From assembly GCA_029245065.1 (NCBI GenBank), contig JAQWQB010000135.1, positions 1 to 41,631 of the forward strand: DNA of 41,631 nt. Reading direction: 5' to 3'. This stretch comes from Flavobacteriales bacterium. Its GTDB lineage: Bacteria; Bacteroidota; Bacteroidia; Flavobacteriales_D; Sanyastnellaceae. This document shows positions 34,379 through 41,631 of this stretch, in pieces (position 1 is the first letter of the stretch; every line of letters starts with the position of its first letter). The notes under the pieces were generated by a model, which saw only the letters and a program-made list of their open reading frames with translations, had not been told where the DNA came from and did not search any database. The position numbers were made by a program, and so were the translations under genes.

Positions 34379-35206
34379 ATGAAAATTACTGCAGCAGAAG
34401 TAAACCAGTTGCGTAAGCAGACTGGTGCAGGTATGATGGATTGCAAAAAAGCGCTTCAGGAAGCTGAAGGGAACATGGAAGCAGCCATTGAATTTCTTCG
34501 TAAGAAAGGACAAAAAGTAGCGGCTAAACGTAGTGATCGTGATGCAGCTGAAGGAGTTGTTATTGCCAAGTCTACCGCTGACGGTACACGTGGAGCAATG
34601 ATCGTTCTTAACTGTGAAACTGATTTCGTAGCTAAGAATGCTGACTTCACAAACGTAGCAAACGCTATTCTTGACACAGCTATTGAAGCTGATGCAGCTG
34701 ATCTAGATGCATTGAAAGGATTGAAATTCCCAGGGTCTGACCTGACTATCGGTGATAAAATCACTGAAGAAATCGGTCGTATCGGTGAGAAACTTGACCT
34801 TTCTGCATACGAAAAGCTAACGGCTGGTAGAGTTGTTTCTTACAATCACCCAGGTAACAAATTGGCATCTGTAGTAGCGTTCAACCAAGACGCTGGAGAT
34901 GATGTAGGACGCGATGTTGCAATGCAAGTTGCTGCAATGGCTCCTGTAGCTGTTACTCCGGACGCCATTTCTGCAGACCTTATCGCTAAGGAAAAAGAAA
35001 TTGCACGTGAACTAGCAATCCAAGAAGGCAAGCCAGAGGCTATGGCTGACAAGATTGCTGAAGGACGTATCAACAAGTGGTTCAAAGAAGCTGCTTTGTT
35101 GGAACAGCCGTTTATCAAAGACAACAAAAAGTCAATCAAACAATACCTTACAGATACTCAAGACGGTCTTACTGTTACTGAGTTCCGTCGTATTGCGCTT
35201 TCATAA
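34379..35206 (+). CDS. tsf: elongation factor Ts
   Basis: 275 residues. N-terminal UBA-like domain 'MKITAAEVNQLRKQTGAGMM' with 'DCKKALQEAEGNMEAAIEFL', then 'CETDFVAKNADFTNVA', the EF-Tu-contacting TDFV motif, and the C-terminal 'FIKDNKKSIKQYL' segment. It recharges EF-Tu with GTP. Last gene of the rplM block, with a terminator directly downstream. Confidence 0.97.
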   Translation: MKITAAEVNQLRKQTGAGMMDCKKALQEAEGNMEAAIEFLRKKGQKVAAKRSDRDAAEGVVIAKSTADGTRGAMIVLNCETDFVAKNADFTNVANAILDTAIEADAADLDALKGLKFPGSDLTIGDKITEEIGRIGEKLDLSAYEKLTAGRVVSYNHPGNKLASVVAFNQDAGDDVGRDVAMQVAAMAPVAVTPDAISADLIAKEKEIARELAIQEGKPEAMADKIAEGRINKWFKEAALLEQPFIKDNKKSIKQYLTDTQDGLTVTEFRRIALS

Positions 35207-35225
35207 GCACGACTTTAACGCATAG

Positions 35226-35253
35226 AAAAGCCTCTTTTTGAGGCTTTTTTTTT
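35226..35253 (+). terminator. Rho-independent terminator after tsf
   Basis: Stem AAGCCTC (35228-35234 region) with GAGGCTT (35240-35246), loop of five T, and a run of nine T. Separates the rplM-tsf block from pyrH. Confidence 0.88.
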
Positions 35254-35359
35254 GCCCCGTAATTTCGAAAACTTCGGTATTGCATGCCTTTCAGAACGAA
35301 TTGCAATCCATCGAAAATTTGTGCTGAAATCACCAAACTAAATTCAGATATTTGCCATA

Positions 35360-35366
35360 GAGGTGA
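35360..35366 (+). promoter_or_regulatory. unusually good Shine-Dalgarno GAGGTGA before pyrH
   Basis: GAGGTGA is a 7-base exact complement to the usual 16S 3' end (UCACCUCC), 6 bases before the pyrH ATG. No other gene in the window has such a match, and Bacteroidota ribosomes usually do not rely on it. Confidence 0.5.
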
Positions 35367-35372
35367 CCAATT

Positions 35373-36080
35373 ATGAAGTACAAACGGATTCTATTAAAAT
35401 TGAGCGGCGAAGCCCTAATGGGTGAAAAGCAGTTCGGAATTGATAACAACAGACTCAAGCAATACGCTGAAGAGATCAAAGAAATTGTTGATGCAGGGGT
35501 GGAAGTTGCTGTTGTTATTGGCGGAGGAAACATCTTCCGGGGCGTCCAAGCAGAAGCTGGAGGCATAGAGCGTACGCAAGGTGACTACATGGGAATGTTG
35601 GCCACTATGATTAACGCCATGGCATTGCAAGCTGCACTGGAACAGGCTCAGGTTACAACTAGGCTTCAATCGGCGATCGAAATGAAGCAAATTGCCGAAC
35701 CATTCATCCGTAGAAGAGCAATGCGCCACCTTGAAAAAGGACGTGTCGTTATCTTCGGTGCAGGAACTGGAAACCCATTCTTCACCACAGACTCTGCGGC
35801 TTCTTTGCGAGCCATTGAAATGGATGTAGATGTAATTCTGAAAGGAACTCGTGTAGACGGTATCTATACTGCAGACCCAGAAAAAGATCCAGAAGCAACG
35901 CGCTATAGCAGGGTGACTTTCAACGAAGTTTTCGCGAAGGGGTTGAAAGTGATGGACATGACCGCCTTCACCCTCTGCAATGAAAACAAATTGCCAATCA
36001 TTGTTTTCGATATGAATAAACCAGGCAACCTAATGCGCGTTCTAGAAGGACAAGAAATAGGTACACTGGTCGATTTCTGA
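35373..36080 (+). CDS. pyrH: UMP kinase
   Basis: 235 residues, amino-acid kinase fold. '[20 protein letters not shown]', '[15 protein letters not shown]', '[20 protein letters not shown]' and '[13 protein letters not shown]' match bacterial PyrH, the hexameric UMP kinase of pyrimidine nucleotide synthesis. The order rpsB-tsf-pyrH-frr is conserved across bacteria. It probably shares a message with frr (gap 75 bases), though a weak TATTTTAG element before frr could add a second promoter. Confidence 0.97.
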   Translation: MKYKRILLKLSGEALMGEKQFGIDNNRLKQYAEEIKEIVDAGVEVAVVIGGGNIFRGVQAEAGGIERTQGDYMGMLATMINAMALQAALEQAQVTTRLQSAIEMKQIAEPFIRRRAMRHLEKGRVVIFGAGTGNPFFTTDSAASLRAIEMDVDVILKGTRVDGIYTADPEKDPEATRYSRVTFNEVFAKGLKVMDMTAFTLCNENKLPIIVFDMNKPGNLMRVLEGQEIGTLVDF

Positions 36081-36155
36081 AAAGAAGTTCACTCCCCAAA
36101 ACAATTAACGAACCCTTAGGATTGTTATTTTAGCATAACCAACGGTGAAACCATC

Positions 36156-36719
36156 ATGAACGAAGAGGTACAAATGGCCATAGATGAGGCCAAAGAACAA
36201 ATGGAAAAAGCATTGACTCATTTGGACAGTGAGTTACGCAAAATTAGAGCAGGAAAGGCACACCCTTCAATGCTCGACTCCGTAATGGTAGACTATTATG
36301 GAAGTATGACTCCTTTGAAGCAAGTAGGCAACGTTTCTACTCCTGATGCACGTACCATTACCGTTCAAGCTTGGGAAAAACCAATGCTAGATCCCATTGC
36401 AACGGCCATCATCAATGCCAACCTGGGGCTTAATCCACAAAGCAACGGAGAGGTGATTATCATCAATGTACCTGCCCTTACTGAGGAAAGAAGACGTGAT
36501 CTTTCAAAGCGTGTACGTGCGGAAGGTGAACACGCCAAAGTTTCTATTCGTAATGGACGAAAAGATGCAAATGACTTCATTAAGTCTTCTGAAAAAGACG
36601 GACTAAGCGAAGACATGGCTAAGACTGCTGAAGCTTCTGTTCAGAACTTGACAGATGCCTACAGCAAAAAAGTAGACGAAATGCTCGATGCAAAAGAAGC
36701 AGACATCATGACTGTTTAA
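36156..36719 (+). CDS. frr: ribosome recycling factor
   Basis: 187 residues, usual length (~185). 'ALTHLDSELRKIRAGKAHPS', 'DYYGSMTPLKQVGNVSTPDA', 'LTEERRRDLSKRVRAEGEHA' and 'KVSIRNGRKDAND' are RRF signatures. With EF-G it splits post-termination ribosomes. Followed by a strong terminator. Confidence 0.97.
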   Translation: MNEEVQMAIDEAKEQMEKALTHLDSELRKIRAGKAHPSMLDSVMVDYYGSMTPLKQVGNVSTPDARTITVQAWEKPMLDPIATAIINANLGLNPQSNGEVIIINVPALTEERRRDLSKRVRAEGEHAKVSIRNGRKDANDFIKSSEKDGLSEDMAKTAEASVQNLTDAYSKKVDEMLDAKEADIMTV

Positions 36720-36740
36720 TTGCATCCCTAAAACTATTTC

Positions 36741-36777
36741 AAGGCCATTGTGAACCATCACAGTGGCCTTTTTTTAT
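36741..36777 (+). terminator. Rho-independent terminator after frr
   Basis: 12-bp stem AAGGCCATTGTG (36741-36752) / CACAGTGGCCTT (36759-36770) with one G-T pair, loop AACCAT, followed by a seven-base T-run. No T-run exists for the converging dxr transcript. Confidence 0.9.
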
Positions 36778-36782
36778 TAGAT

Positions 36783-37958
36783 CTACTTGCTTGTAACCTT
36801 AAACTGACGAGCAAAATCTCGAGCAGCCTTGTCGCTTTCGAAATAGTCCTCTAACGAAGGGTTGGCAACAAAATGAGTGGCCTGGATGGTTTCTTCCACC
36901 AGGTCGCTCATTTCTAAAAAGCCTATTTCATCTTTCAAGAATAACTCCACTGCTACTTCGTTCGCTGCGTTCAATACACAAGGGCTATTTCCTCCTTTTT
37001 CCAATGCATCAAATGCAAGCTGCAGGTTTCGAAAAGTAGAAGTATCAGCTTTCTCGAAGGTCAGTTGAGGGTAGTCCAAAAAGTTAAATCGCGGAAAGTT
37101 GTTTTTCAATCGCTCTGGAAAACCAAGCGCATATTGAATGGGCAACTTCATATCTGGTAAGCCCATTTGCGCTTTCATAGAGCCATCTTCGAACTGTGCA
37201 ATGCTGTGGATGATTGACTGCGGATGCACAATGACATCAATTTGCTCGTTTTGCAATCCAAACAACCACTTCGCTTCAATTACTTCAAGCCCTTTGTTCA
37301 TGAGACTCGCCGAATCGATGGTGATCTTCGCTCCCATTTCCCAGTTAGGGTGTTTCAGCGCTTGTGCCTTGGTAACCGTAAGGAGTTCTTCGCGTGTTCT
37401 TCCTCTAAAAGGACCACCTGAAGCGGTGAGGTAGATTTTCTCGATTGGGTTCTGCCATTCTCCTACTAAGCATTGGAAAATAGCTGAATGTTCAGAGTCT
37501 ACCGGGTAAATATTTACCGCGTTGATGCGTGCCAAATTGGTGATGTAAGCTCCAGCAACAACCAGGGTTTCTTTGTTCGCGAGGGCAATGTGTTTTCCCG
37601 CTTCGATTGCAGCAATTGTGGGCTTCAATCCGGCGAAACCAACCAATGCCGTGAGCACGATGTCAATTTCCTCCATTTCCACTACCTGCGTAAGCGCTTC
37701 TGAACCCGCATATACTTTGATATCGGCATCCCAAAGGGCGTCTCTCACCGCTTCAAAATGCGCTTCGTTACCGATTACAACTGCATTTGGCTTGAACTGT
37801 AATGCTTGTTGAATGAGCAGTTCGAAATTATTTCCTGCCGTCAACACTTCAACCACGAAGTGGTCAGGCTGTTCTTCCATTACCTCCAGCGCCTGGGTTC
37901 CAATAGAACCTGTGGAGCCTAAAATGGCAATGTGTTTTTTCTTAATCTCTTCGCTCAT
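36783..37958 (-). CDS. dxr: 1-deoxy-D-xylulose 5-phosphate reductoisomerase (IspC)
   Basis: 391 residues. NADPH-binding 'IAILGSTGSIGTQALEV' at the N-terminus, 'ALANKETLVVAG', the metal/substrate motifs 'PVDSEHSAIFQ' and 'LTASGGPFRGRTREEL', 'MGAKITIDSASLMNKGLEVI'. Catalyses the first committed step of the MEP isoprenoid pathway. Third gene of a minus-strand unit with sufE and sufT, 6 bases after sufT. Later MEP enzymes IspG and IspH carry Fe-S clusters, which may explain the association, though IspC itself does not. Confidence 0.97.
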   Translation of the reverse strand: MSEEIKKKHIAILGSTGSIGTQALEVMEEQPDHFVVEVLTAGNNFELLIQQALQFKPNAVVIGNEAHFEAVRDALWDADIKVYAGSEALTQVVEMEEIDIVLTALVGFAGLKPTIAAIEAGKHIALANKETLVVAGAYITNLARINAVNIYPVDSEHSAIFQCLVGEWQNPIEKIYLTASGGPFRGRTREELLTVTKAQALKHPNWEMGAKITIDSASLMNKGLEVIEAKWLFGLQNEQIDVIVHPQSIIHSIAQFEDGSMKAQMGLPDMKLPIQYALGFPERLKNNFPRFNFLDYPQLTFEKADTSTFRNLQLAFDALEKGGNSPCVLNAANEVAVELFLKDEIGFLEMSDLVEETIQATHFVANPSLEDYFESDKAARDFARQFKVTSK

Positions 37959-37964
37959 GTCTTC

Positions 37965-38276
37965 TTATAAAAAGCCCAATTCCAATTTTGCTTCTTCGCT
38001 CATCATGTCCTGAGACCAAGGCGGCTCGAAGGTAATTTCAACTTTAGCAGAAGAAACCCCATCAACGGAAGCTACCTTTTCTTCCACTTCCACTGGAAGT
38101 GATTCTGCTACCGGGCAAGAAGGGGATGTGAGGGTCATTTGAAGAACCGCATTCATTTCATCATCTAGCTTCACCTCGTAGATCAGTCCTAACTCGTAAA
38201 TATCTACTGGTATTTCAGGGTCGAAGATGGTCTTCAACGCTACAACGATTTGGTCCTGTAATTCGCGCTTTTTCAT
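37965..38276 (-). CDS. sufT: SufT-like DUF59/MIP18-family Fe-S maturation protein
   Basis: 103 residues. MIP18/DUF59 core: 'IFDPEIPVDIYELGLIYEV', 'VLQMTLTSPSCPVAESLPVE' with the conserved Cys in SPSCP, and 'VEITFEPPWSQDMMSEEAKL'. These proteins help deliver Fe-S clusters to target proteins. It is 17 bases downstream of sufE and 6 bases before dxr. Confidence 0.88.
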   Translation of the reverse strand: MKKRELQDQIVVALKTIFDPEIPVDIYELGLIYEVKLDDEMNAVLQMTLTSPSCPVAESLPVEVEEKVASVDGVSSAKVEITFEPPWSQDMMSEEAKLELGFL

Positions 38277-38293
38277 TCTCTTAGCTCTTCTAA

Positions 38294-38719
38294 TTAAGCT
38301 TCCTTACTCTGAAATGCTACTCCGTAAAATTTCATTTGTTTAATCATTGAAGCCAATCCATTGCTTCTTGTTGGCGAAAGGTGTTCGTGCAACCCAATAG
38401 CGTCTACGAAATGCAATTCAGCATTCGCTACATCTTGAGCGGGTTGGTCCGAAAGGATACGAATCATGAGTGCAATCATTCCTTTTGTGATAATAGCATC
38501 GCTATCGGCAGTGAAAATTACATTCCCTGAATCGCTTTTTCCAGCATTCAACCAAACCCGAGATTGACACCCTTTGATAAGGTGGTCATCATCTTTTACA
38601 TATTCTGAAATCAAGGGCAATTCCTTTCCTAACTCGATCAGATGTTCGTACTTCTGCATCCAATCTTCAAAGAGCGCAAACTCTTCAATCACCTCTTGTT
38701 GTCTTTCTTCAATCGTCAT
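38294..38719 (-). CDS. sufE: SufE, sulfur acceptor of SufS
   Basis: 141 residues from ATG 38719; a TTG at 38740 overlaps the promoter element and is rejected. The persulfide-carrying Cys51 lies in 'DDHLIKGCQSRVWL', the same position as in E. coli SufE. C-terminal 'LSPTRSNGLASMIKQMKFYG' is typical. It activates SufS and passes sulfur to SufB, so it completes the operon at 1-4462 from about 34 kb away. Confidence 0.93.
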   Translation of the reverse strand: MTIEERQQEVIEEFALFEDWMQKYEHLIELGKELPLISEYVKDDDHLIKGCQSRVWLNAGKSDSGNVIFTADSDAIITKGMIALMIRILSDQPAQDVANAELHFVDAIGLHEHLSPTRSNGLASMIKQMKFYGVAFQSKEA

Positions 38720-38737
38720 CTCGGTACTTTCGTTTTG

Positions 38738-38745
38738 CAAAGGTA
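38738..38745 (-). promoter_or_regulatory. -7 promoter element TACCTTTG for sufE-sufT-dxr
   Basis: Exact TAnnTTTG match on the minus strand, 18 bases before the sufE ATG at 38719, giving a leader of roughly 13 bases. Confidence 0.6.
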
Positions 38746-38873
38746 ATGACCCGCCGCTGAAAGAACTGTTAATTAAGCTCTTTTGTTCGCCAACATCAGC
38801 AGAGATTGGAAAGGTGATTCATTTGTAGGAGCGCAATTTCACAACTTGGCACGCCGTTTGCTTTTAACCAGTT

Positions 38874-39695
38874 ATGAAAAAACTTATCACACTTTCGGTT
38901 ATGCTAGTTGCGGGGCTCCTCGTTTCGGCACAAGCTACAAAGCCTGAAAAGGTAAGTCTAGATACCTTACCTTCTAAAGAATTAAGATCAATTGAAAACA
39001 CGGCGTTTGACGTGGGCGAAAAGCTTACCTACCGCATACATTACGGATTCGTAGACGCGGGAGAAGCCGTATTAGAGGTAAAACCATCGAAATGGAATTT
39101 CAGTGGCCGTGAAGCTTACCATGTTGTTGGCACAGGACGAAGCTTAGGCGCTTTTGATTGGGTCTTCAAAGTGAGAGACCGTTACGAGACGTACATTGAT
39201 AAGGAAGGAATTTTCCCTTACCGTTTCATTCGCGATGTAAATGAAGGTGGGTATGAAATCTATCAAGATTACCAGTTTCATCCCGAAAAGCGTGCGATGA
39301 AAACGCATGAAGAAGAAGAATTCGCTACCCCAGACTTTATTCAAGACTTGCTTTCTTCGTTCTATTATGCTAGAACACTGGACTTCAGCAATGTGAAAGA
39401 AGGCGACATGTTCGAAATTACCACCTTCGTGGATGGGGAAGTATTCCCTCTCCGAGTGAAGTTCGTGGGTAAGGAAAACATCAAGCTCAGAAAAGGGACA
39501 TTCCGCTGCATGAAATTCGTTCCTGTTATTCAGGAAGGACGTATCTGGAAAAGCGAAGACGACATGCACGTATGGATCACCGATGACGCGAACAAAATCC
39601 CCATCCTAGTGAAGTCTGAAATCCTTTTCGGATCCATCAAAATGCAGGTTGTAGAGTACGATAATTTGAAAAACCCTATCGCGAAGATTAAGTAG
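38874..39695 (+). CDS. DUF3108-domain exported protein
   Basis: 273 residues with signal peptide MKKLITLSVMLVAGLLVSAQ. The rest is one DUF3108 domain: 'AFDVGEKLTYRIHYGFVDAG', 'YHVVGTGRSLGAFDWVFKVR', 'DRYETYIDKEGIFPYRFIRD', 'RIWKSEDDMHVWITDDANKI', 'PILVKSEILFGSIKMQVVEY'. Predicted periplasmic beta-rich protein of unknown function. Followed by the dioxygenase gene at 23 bases, so probably co-transcribed. Confidence 0.85.
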   Translation: MKKLITLSVMLVAGLLVSAQATKPEKVSLDTLPSKELRSIENTAFDVGEKLTYRIHYGFVDAGEAVLEVKPSKWNFSGREAYHVVGTGRSLGAFDWVFKVRDRYETYIDKEGIFPYRFIRDVNEGGYEIYQDYQFHPEKRAMKTHEEEEFATPDFIQDLLSSFYYARTLDFSNVKEGDMFEITTFVDGEVFPLRVKFVGKENIKLRKGTFRCMKFVPVIQEGRIWKSEDDMHVWITDDANKIPILVKSEILFGSIKMQVVEYDNLKNPIAKIK

Positions 39696-39708
39696 CAATT
39701 GGTTTTCA

Positions 39709-39716
39709 TAACTTGC
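39709..39716 (+). promoter_or_regulatory. promoter-like element TAACTTGC, 2 bases before ATG
   Basis: Partial TAnnTTTG match in the gap before the dioxygenase gene; possible internal promoter with a leaderless message. Confidence 0.3.
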
Positions 39717-39718
39717 GG

Positions 39719-40708
39719 ATGTCCAAACTATCTGCAATGGAATTGAACCAATCCATCATTGAAAAGATCCAACTCTTGCAAGCGAAGTATGCTGCAATGG
39801 GACAAGATCTCGAATCGTACCTCGATGGCCTTCTGTATGCTGACTACCTAACGTATTGGGATTACATTCATGTTGATACCCTACTTAGCTTACAAAGCCC
39901 CATCACCCCTTTCCCCGATGAAGAAATCTTCATCATGTACCATCAAATTACAGAGCTCTATTTCAAACTGTCTCTGCATGAATTCAAGCAAATTGGATCG
40001 AAGCAGGAGTTGGAAGTAGGGTTTCTTGTTACCAGACTAAACCGCGTCAACAGGTATTTTGAAGCGCTAACGAAGAGCTTCGATATCATGGTAGACGGGA
40101 TGGAGCGCGAACAGTTCTTGAAATTCCGAATGTCGTTGCTTCCTGCAAGTGGATTTCAAAGTGCGCAGTACCGAATGATAGAAATCCACTCTGCCTCTTT
40201 TGAGCGTTTGGTTGACAAGGACGAGCGTGAACGCTTCCCAGAGTATTTCTCAAAAGATGACATCCCGGCGATGTATGAATACATCTACTGGAAAAAAGGA
40301 GCAACTGAACTCAGCACTGGAAAAAAGACCTTGACATTAAAGCAGTTCGAAAAGAAGTACTCAAAAGAACTCATTGAGTTGACGCAGACCTGCTATGATC
40401 AGAATGTTTGGGCAGTGGTCAAGACCTTGCCAGCAGCTGATCAAAAGAATGAGGACCTCATCAAGGCGTTAAAATGGCTAGACACCAATATTAACGTCAA
40501 TTGGCCCCTCATGCATTACAAATCAGCCGTTCGTTACTTACAAAAAAACCCAGAAGACATTGCCGCTACGGGTGGAACCAACTGGCAAAAATATCTACCC
40601 CCACGCTTCCAGAAAAGAATTTTCTTTCCATCCATTTGGTCCGAAGAAGAGCTCAATAATTGGGGCAAGGGATGGGTCGAAGAAGTGGTTTTTAACGTTA
40701 AAAAGTGA
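39719..40708 (+). CDS. kynA: tryptophan 2,3-dioxygenase family protein
   Basis: 329 residues from ATG 39719 (a TTG two codons earlier and an ATG at 39737 are alternatives). All-helical TDO fold: 'LTYWDYIHVDTLLSLQSP', 'EEIFIMYHQITELYFKLSLH', 'FRMSLLPASGFQSAQYRMIE', and near the C-terminus 'WPLMHYKSAVRYL', whose His is the likely haem ligand, then 'ATGGTNWQKYLPP'. The family opens the indole ring of tryptophan to N-formylkynurenine. No other kynurenine gene is adjacent, so pathway context is missing. Confidence 0.85.
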   Translation: MSKLSAMELNQSIIEKIQLLQAKYAAMGQDLESYLDGLLYADYLTYWDYIHVDTLLSLQSPITPFPDEEIFIMYHQITELYFKLSLHEFKQIGSKQELEVGFLVTRLNRVNRYFEALTKSFDIMVDGMEREQFLKFRMSLLPASGFQSAQYRMIEIHSASFERLVDKDERERFPEYFSKDDIPAMYEYIYWKKGATELSTGKKTLTLKQFEKKYSKELIELTQTCYDQNVWAVVKTLPAADQKNEDLIKALKWLDTNINVNWPLMHYKSAVRYLQKNPEDIAATGGTNWQKYLPPRFQKRIFFPSIWSEEELNNWGKGWVEEVVFNVKK

Positions 40709-40794
40709 AAAGGCTAGCGCGCTGACACATTTTTCAATGAAGTCAAACGTTACTTTTGAAGTGGAAGAATCTTTTTTCCGTTAAATACCTGTAA

Positions 40795-41631
40795 ATGAAA
40801 GTGATGAAGTGGTGTGGTGTTCTTGCGATTGCAAGTGCAATACTGTGCTCGTGTTCCAACGAGCCAGACAAAGTAGTTCTAGCAGCTCCTATTGAACCAG
40901 AGATTGTTGAGCCCGTTATGAAATACGGTTTCGACATGAATGAATTCCACACCGTGGAAGGCAAAATATCTTCCGGTGATGTACTTTCAAAAGTGCTCGT
41001 CCCTCTTGGGGTTAGTGCGGCCGACTTAGAAATGCTCATCAACAACGGCAAAGAGGTTTTTGATGTGCGAAAAATCAGACCAAATCATAAATGGGTATCT
41101 CTTTTCGCTAGTGATTCTGCTGCTAGTCCATCATTCTTTATTTACGAACGTACCACCAAAGATTACGTAGTGTTCTCTTTAGAAGACAGCTTAGCTGTTT
41201 GGAACGGCACTAAACCAGTGTCGTATCGTACTTTAAAATCCGAAGGTGTTATCAATAGTTCATTGTACCAAACACTTGAAGACGCCGGTGCTCCGGCTAT
41301 GCTAGCCTTGGAAATGAACAACATTTTCGCTTGGACCATTGACTTTTATCGCTTGCAAAAAGGCGATTCATTCGAAGTGGTGTACAAGGAAGAAATTGTG
41401 GAGGAACAGCCAACAGGTAACCAAGAAATTCTGGCCATCAATTTCACTCACAAAGACAGAGAGCGCAAGGCTTATTTTTACGAGAACGACACCGTTTCTG
41501 CTTATTACGATGAAAAAGGGGAGAGCTTGAAGAAGGCGTTCTTAAAAGCCCCAGTGAAGTATTCTCGCATTTCAAGTAGGTTCACGGGTAAACGTTTTCA
41601 TCCGGTATTGAAGCGCTACAAATCGCATCTT
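40795..41631 (+). CDS. lipoprotein M23-family peptidase (3' end outside window)
   Basis: 279 codons visible and open to the window edge. Lipoprotein start MKVMKWCGVLAIASAILCSCSNE with lipobox LCSC. A LysM/OapA-like N-terminal domain follows ('NEFHTVEGKISSGDVLSKVL', 'INNGKEVFDVRKIRPNHKWV'), then 'APVKYSRISSRFTGKRFHPV', which is the entry to an M23 metallopeptidase domain; the sequence stops just at the first expected zinc His ('RYKSHL'). It would cleave peptidoglycan cross-links from the outer or inner membrane. Confidence 0.85.
   Translation, partial: MKVMKWCGVLAIASAILCSCSNEPDKVVLAAPIEPEIVEPVMKYGFDMNEFHTVEGKISSGDVLSKVLVPLGVSAADLEMLINNGKEVFDVRKIRPNHKWVSLFASDSAASPSFFIYERTTKDYVVFSLEDSLAVWNGTKPVSYRTLKSEGVINSSLYQTLEDAGAPAMLALEMNNIFAWTIDFYRLQKGDSFEVVYKEEIVEEQPTGNQEILAINFTHKDRERKAYFYENDTVSAYYDEKGESLKKAFLKAPVKYSRISSRFTGKRFHPVLKRYKSHL

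Noticed and set aside
37138-38013. Plus-strand frames opposite dxr and sufT
   Set aside because: Both minus-strand genes have clear family motifs over their full length; nothing recognisable on the plus strand.
40743-41051. Minus-strand frame opposite the start of the M23 lipoprotein
   Set aside because: The plus-strand frame has a lipobox, domain motifs and stays open to the window end.

Overview
The window looks like a chromosomal segment of a Bacteroidota bacterium, probably of the order Flavobacteriales. Reasons: several exported proteins end in type IX secretion (T9SS) sorting domains (type A 'YPNP'-like tails and one type B 'gliding-motility' tail); promoters follow the Bacteroidota TAnnTTTG pattern and Shine-Dalgarno sequences are mostly absent; rplM starts with the MDTLSYKT sequence I associate with this phylum; and there is a 465-residue fold-III arginine decarboxylase of the Bacteroidota kind. 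No rRNA, tRNA, CRISPR array, insertion sequence or phage gene was seen.

Layout. (1) 1-4462, plus strand: SUF iron-sulfur operon, end of sufB, sufC, sufD, a TlyA-type rRNA methyltransferase inserted with ATGA overlaps, then sufS. (2) 4463-17505: accessory, visibly damaged region. It holds a 13-bp tandem repeat, dispersed REP-like palindromes, a minus-strand unit of two GT4 glycosyltransferases plus a broken T9SS type B cargo gene, a second frameshifted T9SS propeller-like gene, a gene fossil, a 1274-residue modular secreted protein built from 11 copies of a Gly-Cys...Asp-Gly-Ser-Cys repeat, and a TPR/histidine-kinase gene that has lost its middle. (3) 17564-28269: large exported proteins (FG-GAP/ASPIC lipoprotein, T9SS cargo, FG-GAP/ASPIC protein with a dockerin-like tail, alpha/beta hydrolase with SprB-like repeat and T9SS tail), with a KAS III enzyme and a large helical protein of unknown function among them. 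(4) 28615-32146: polyamine operon speA-speB-deoxyhypusine-synthase homologue plus a small acidic protein. Read together it suggests arginine -> agmatine -> putrescine -> probably homospermidine. (5) 32555-36719: core translation block rplM-rpsI-rpsB-tsf, then pyrH-frr. (6) 36783-38719, minus: sufE-sufT-dxr, which holds the SUF partners missing from the first operon. (7) 38874-end, plus: DUF3108 protein, tryptophan 2,3-dioxygenase family protein, and a lipoprotein M23 peptidase cut by the window end.

The strongest leads are the DHS homologue in a polyamine operon, the modular DDGSC protein, the truncated sensor kinase that would put an ATPase domain outside the membrane, the cluster of broken genes next to REP-like palindromes, and a recurring arrangement in which the -7 promoter element lies 2-4 bases before the start codon, implying leaderless mRNAs. 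All functional calls are from motif recognition by eye; no database search was run.
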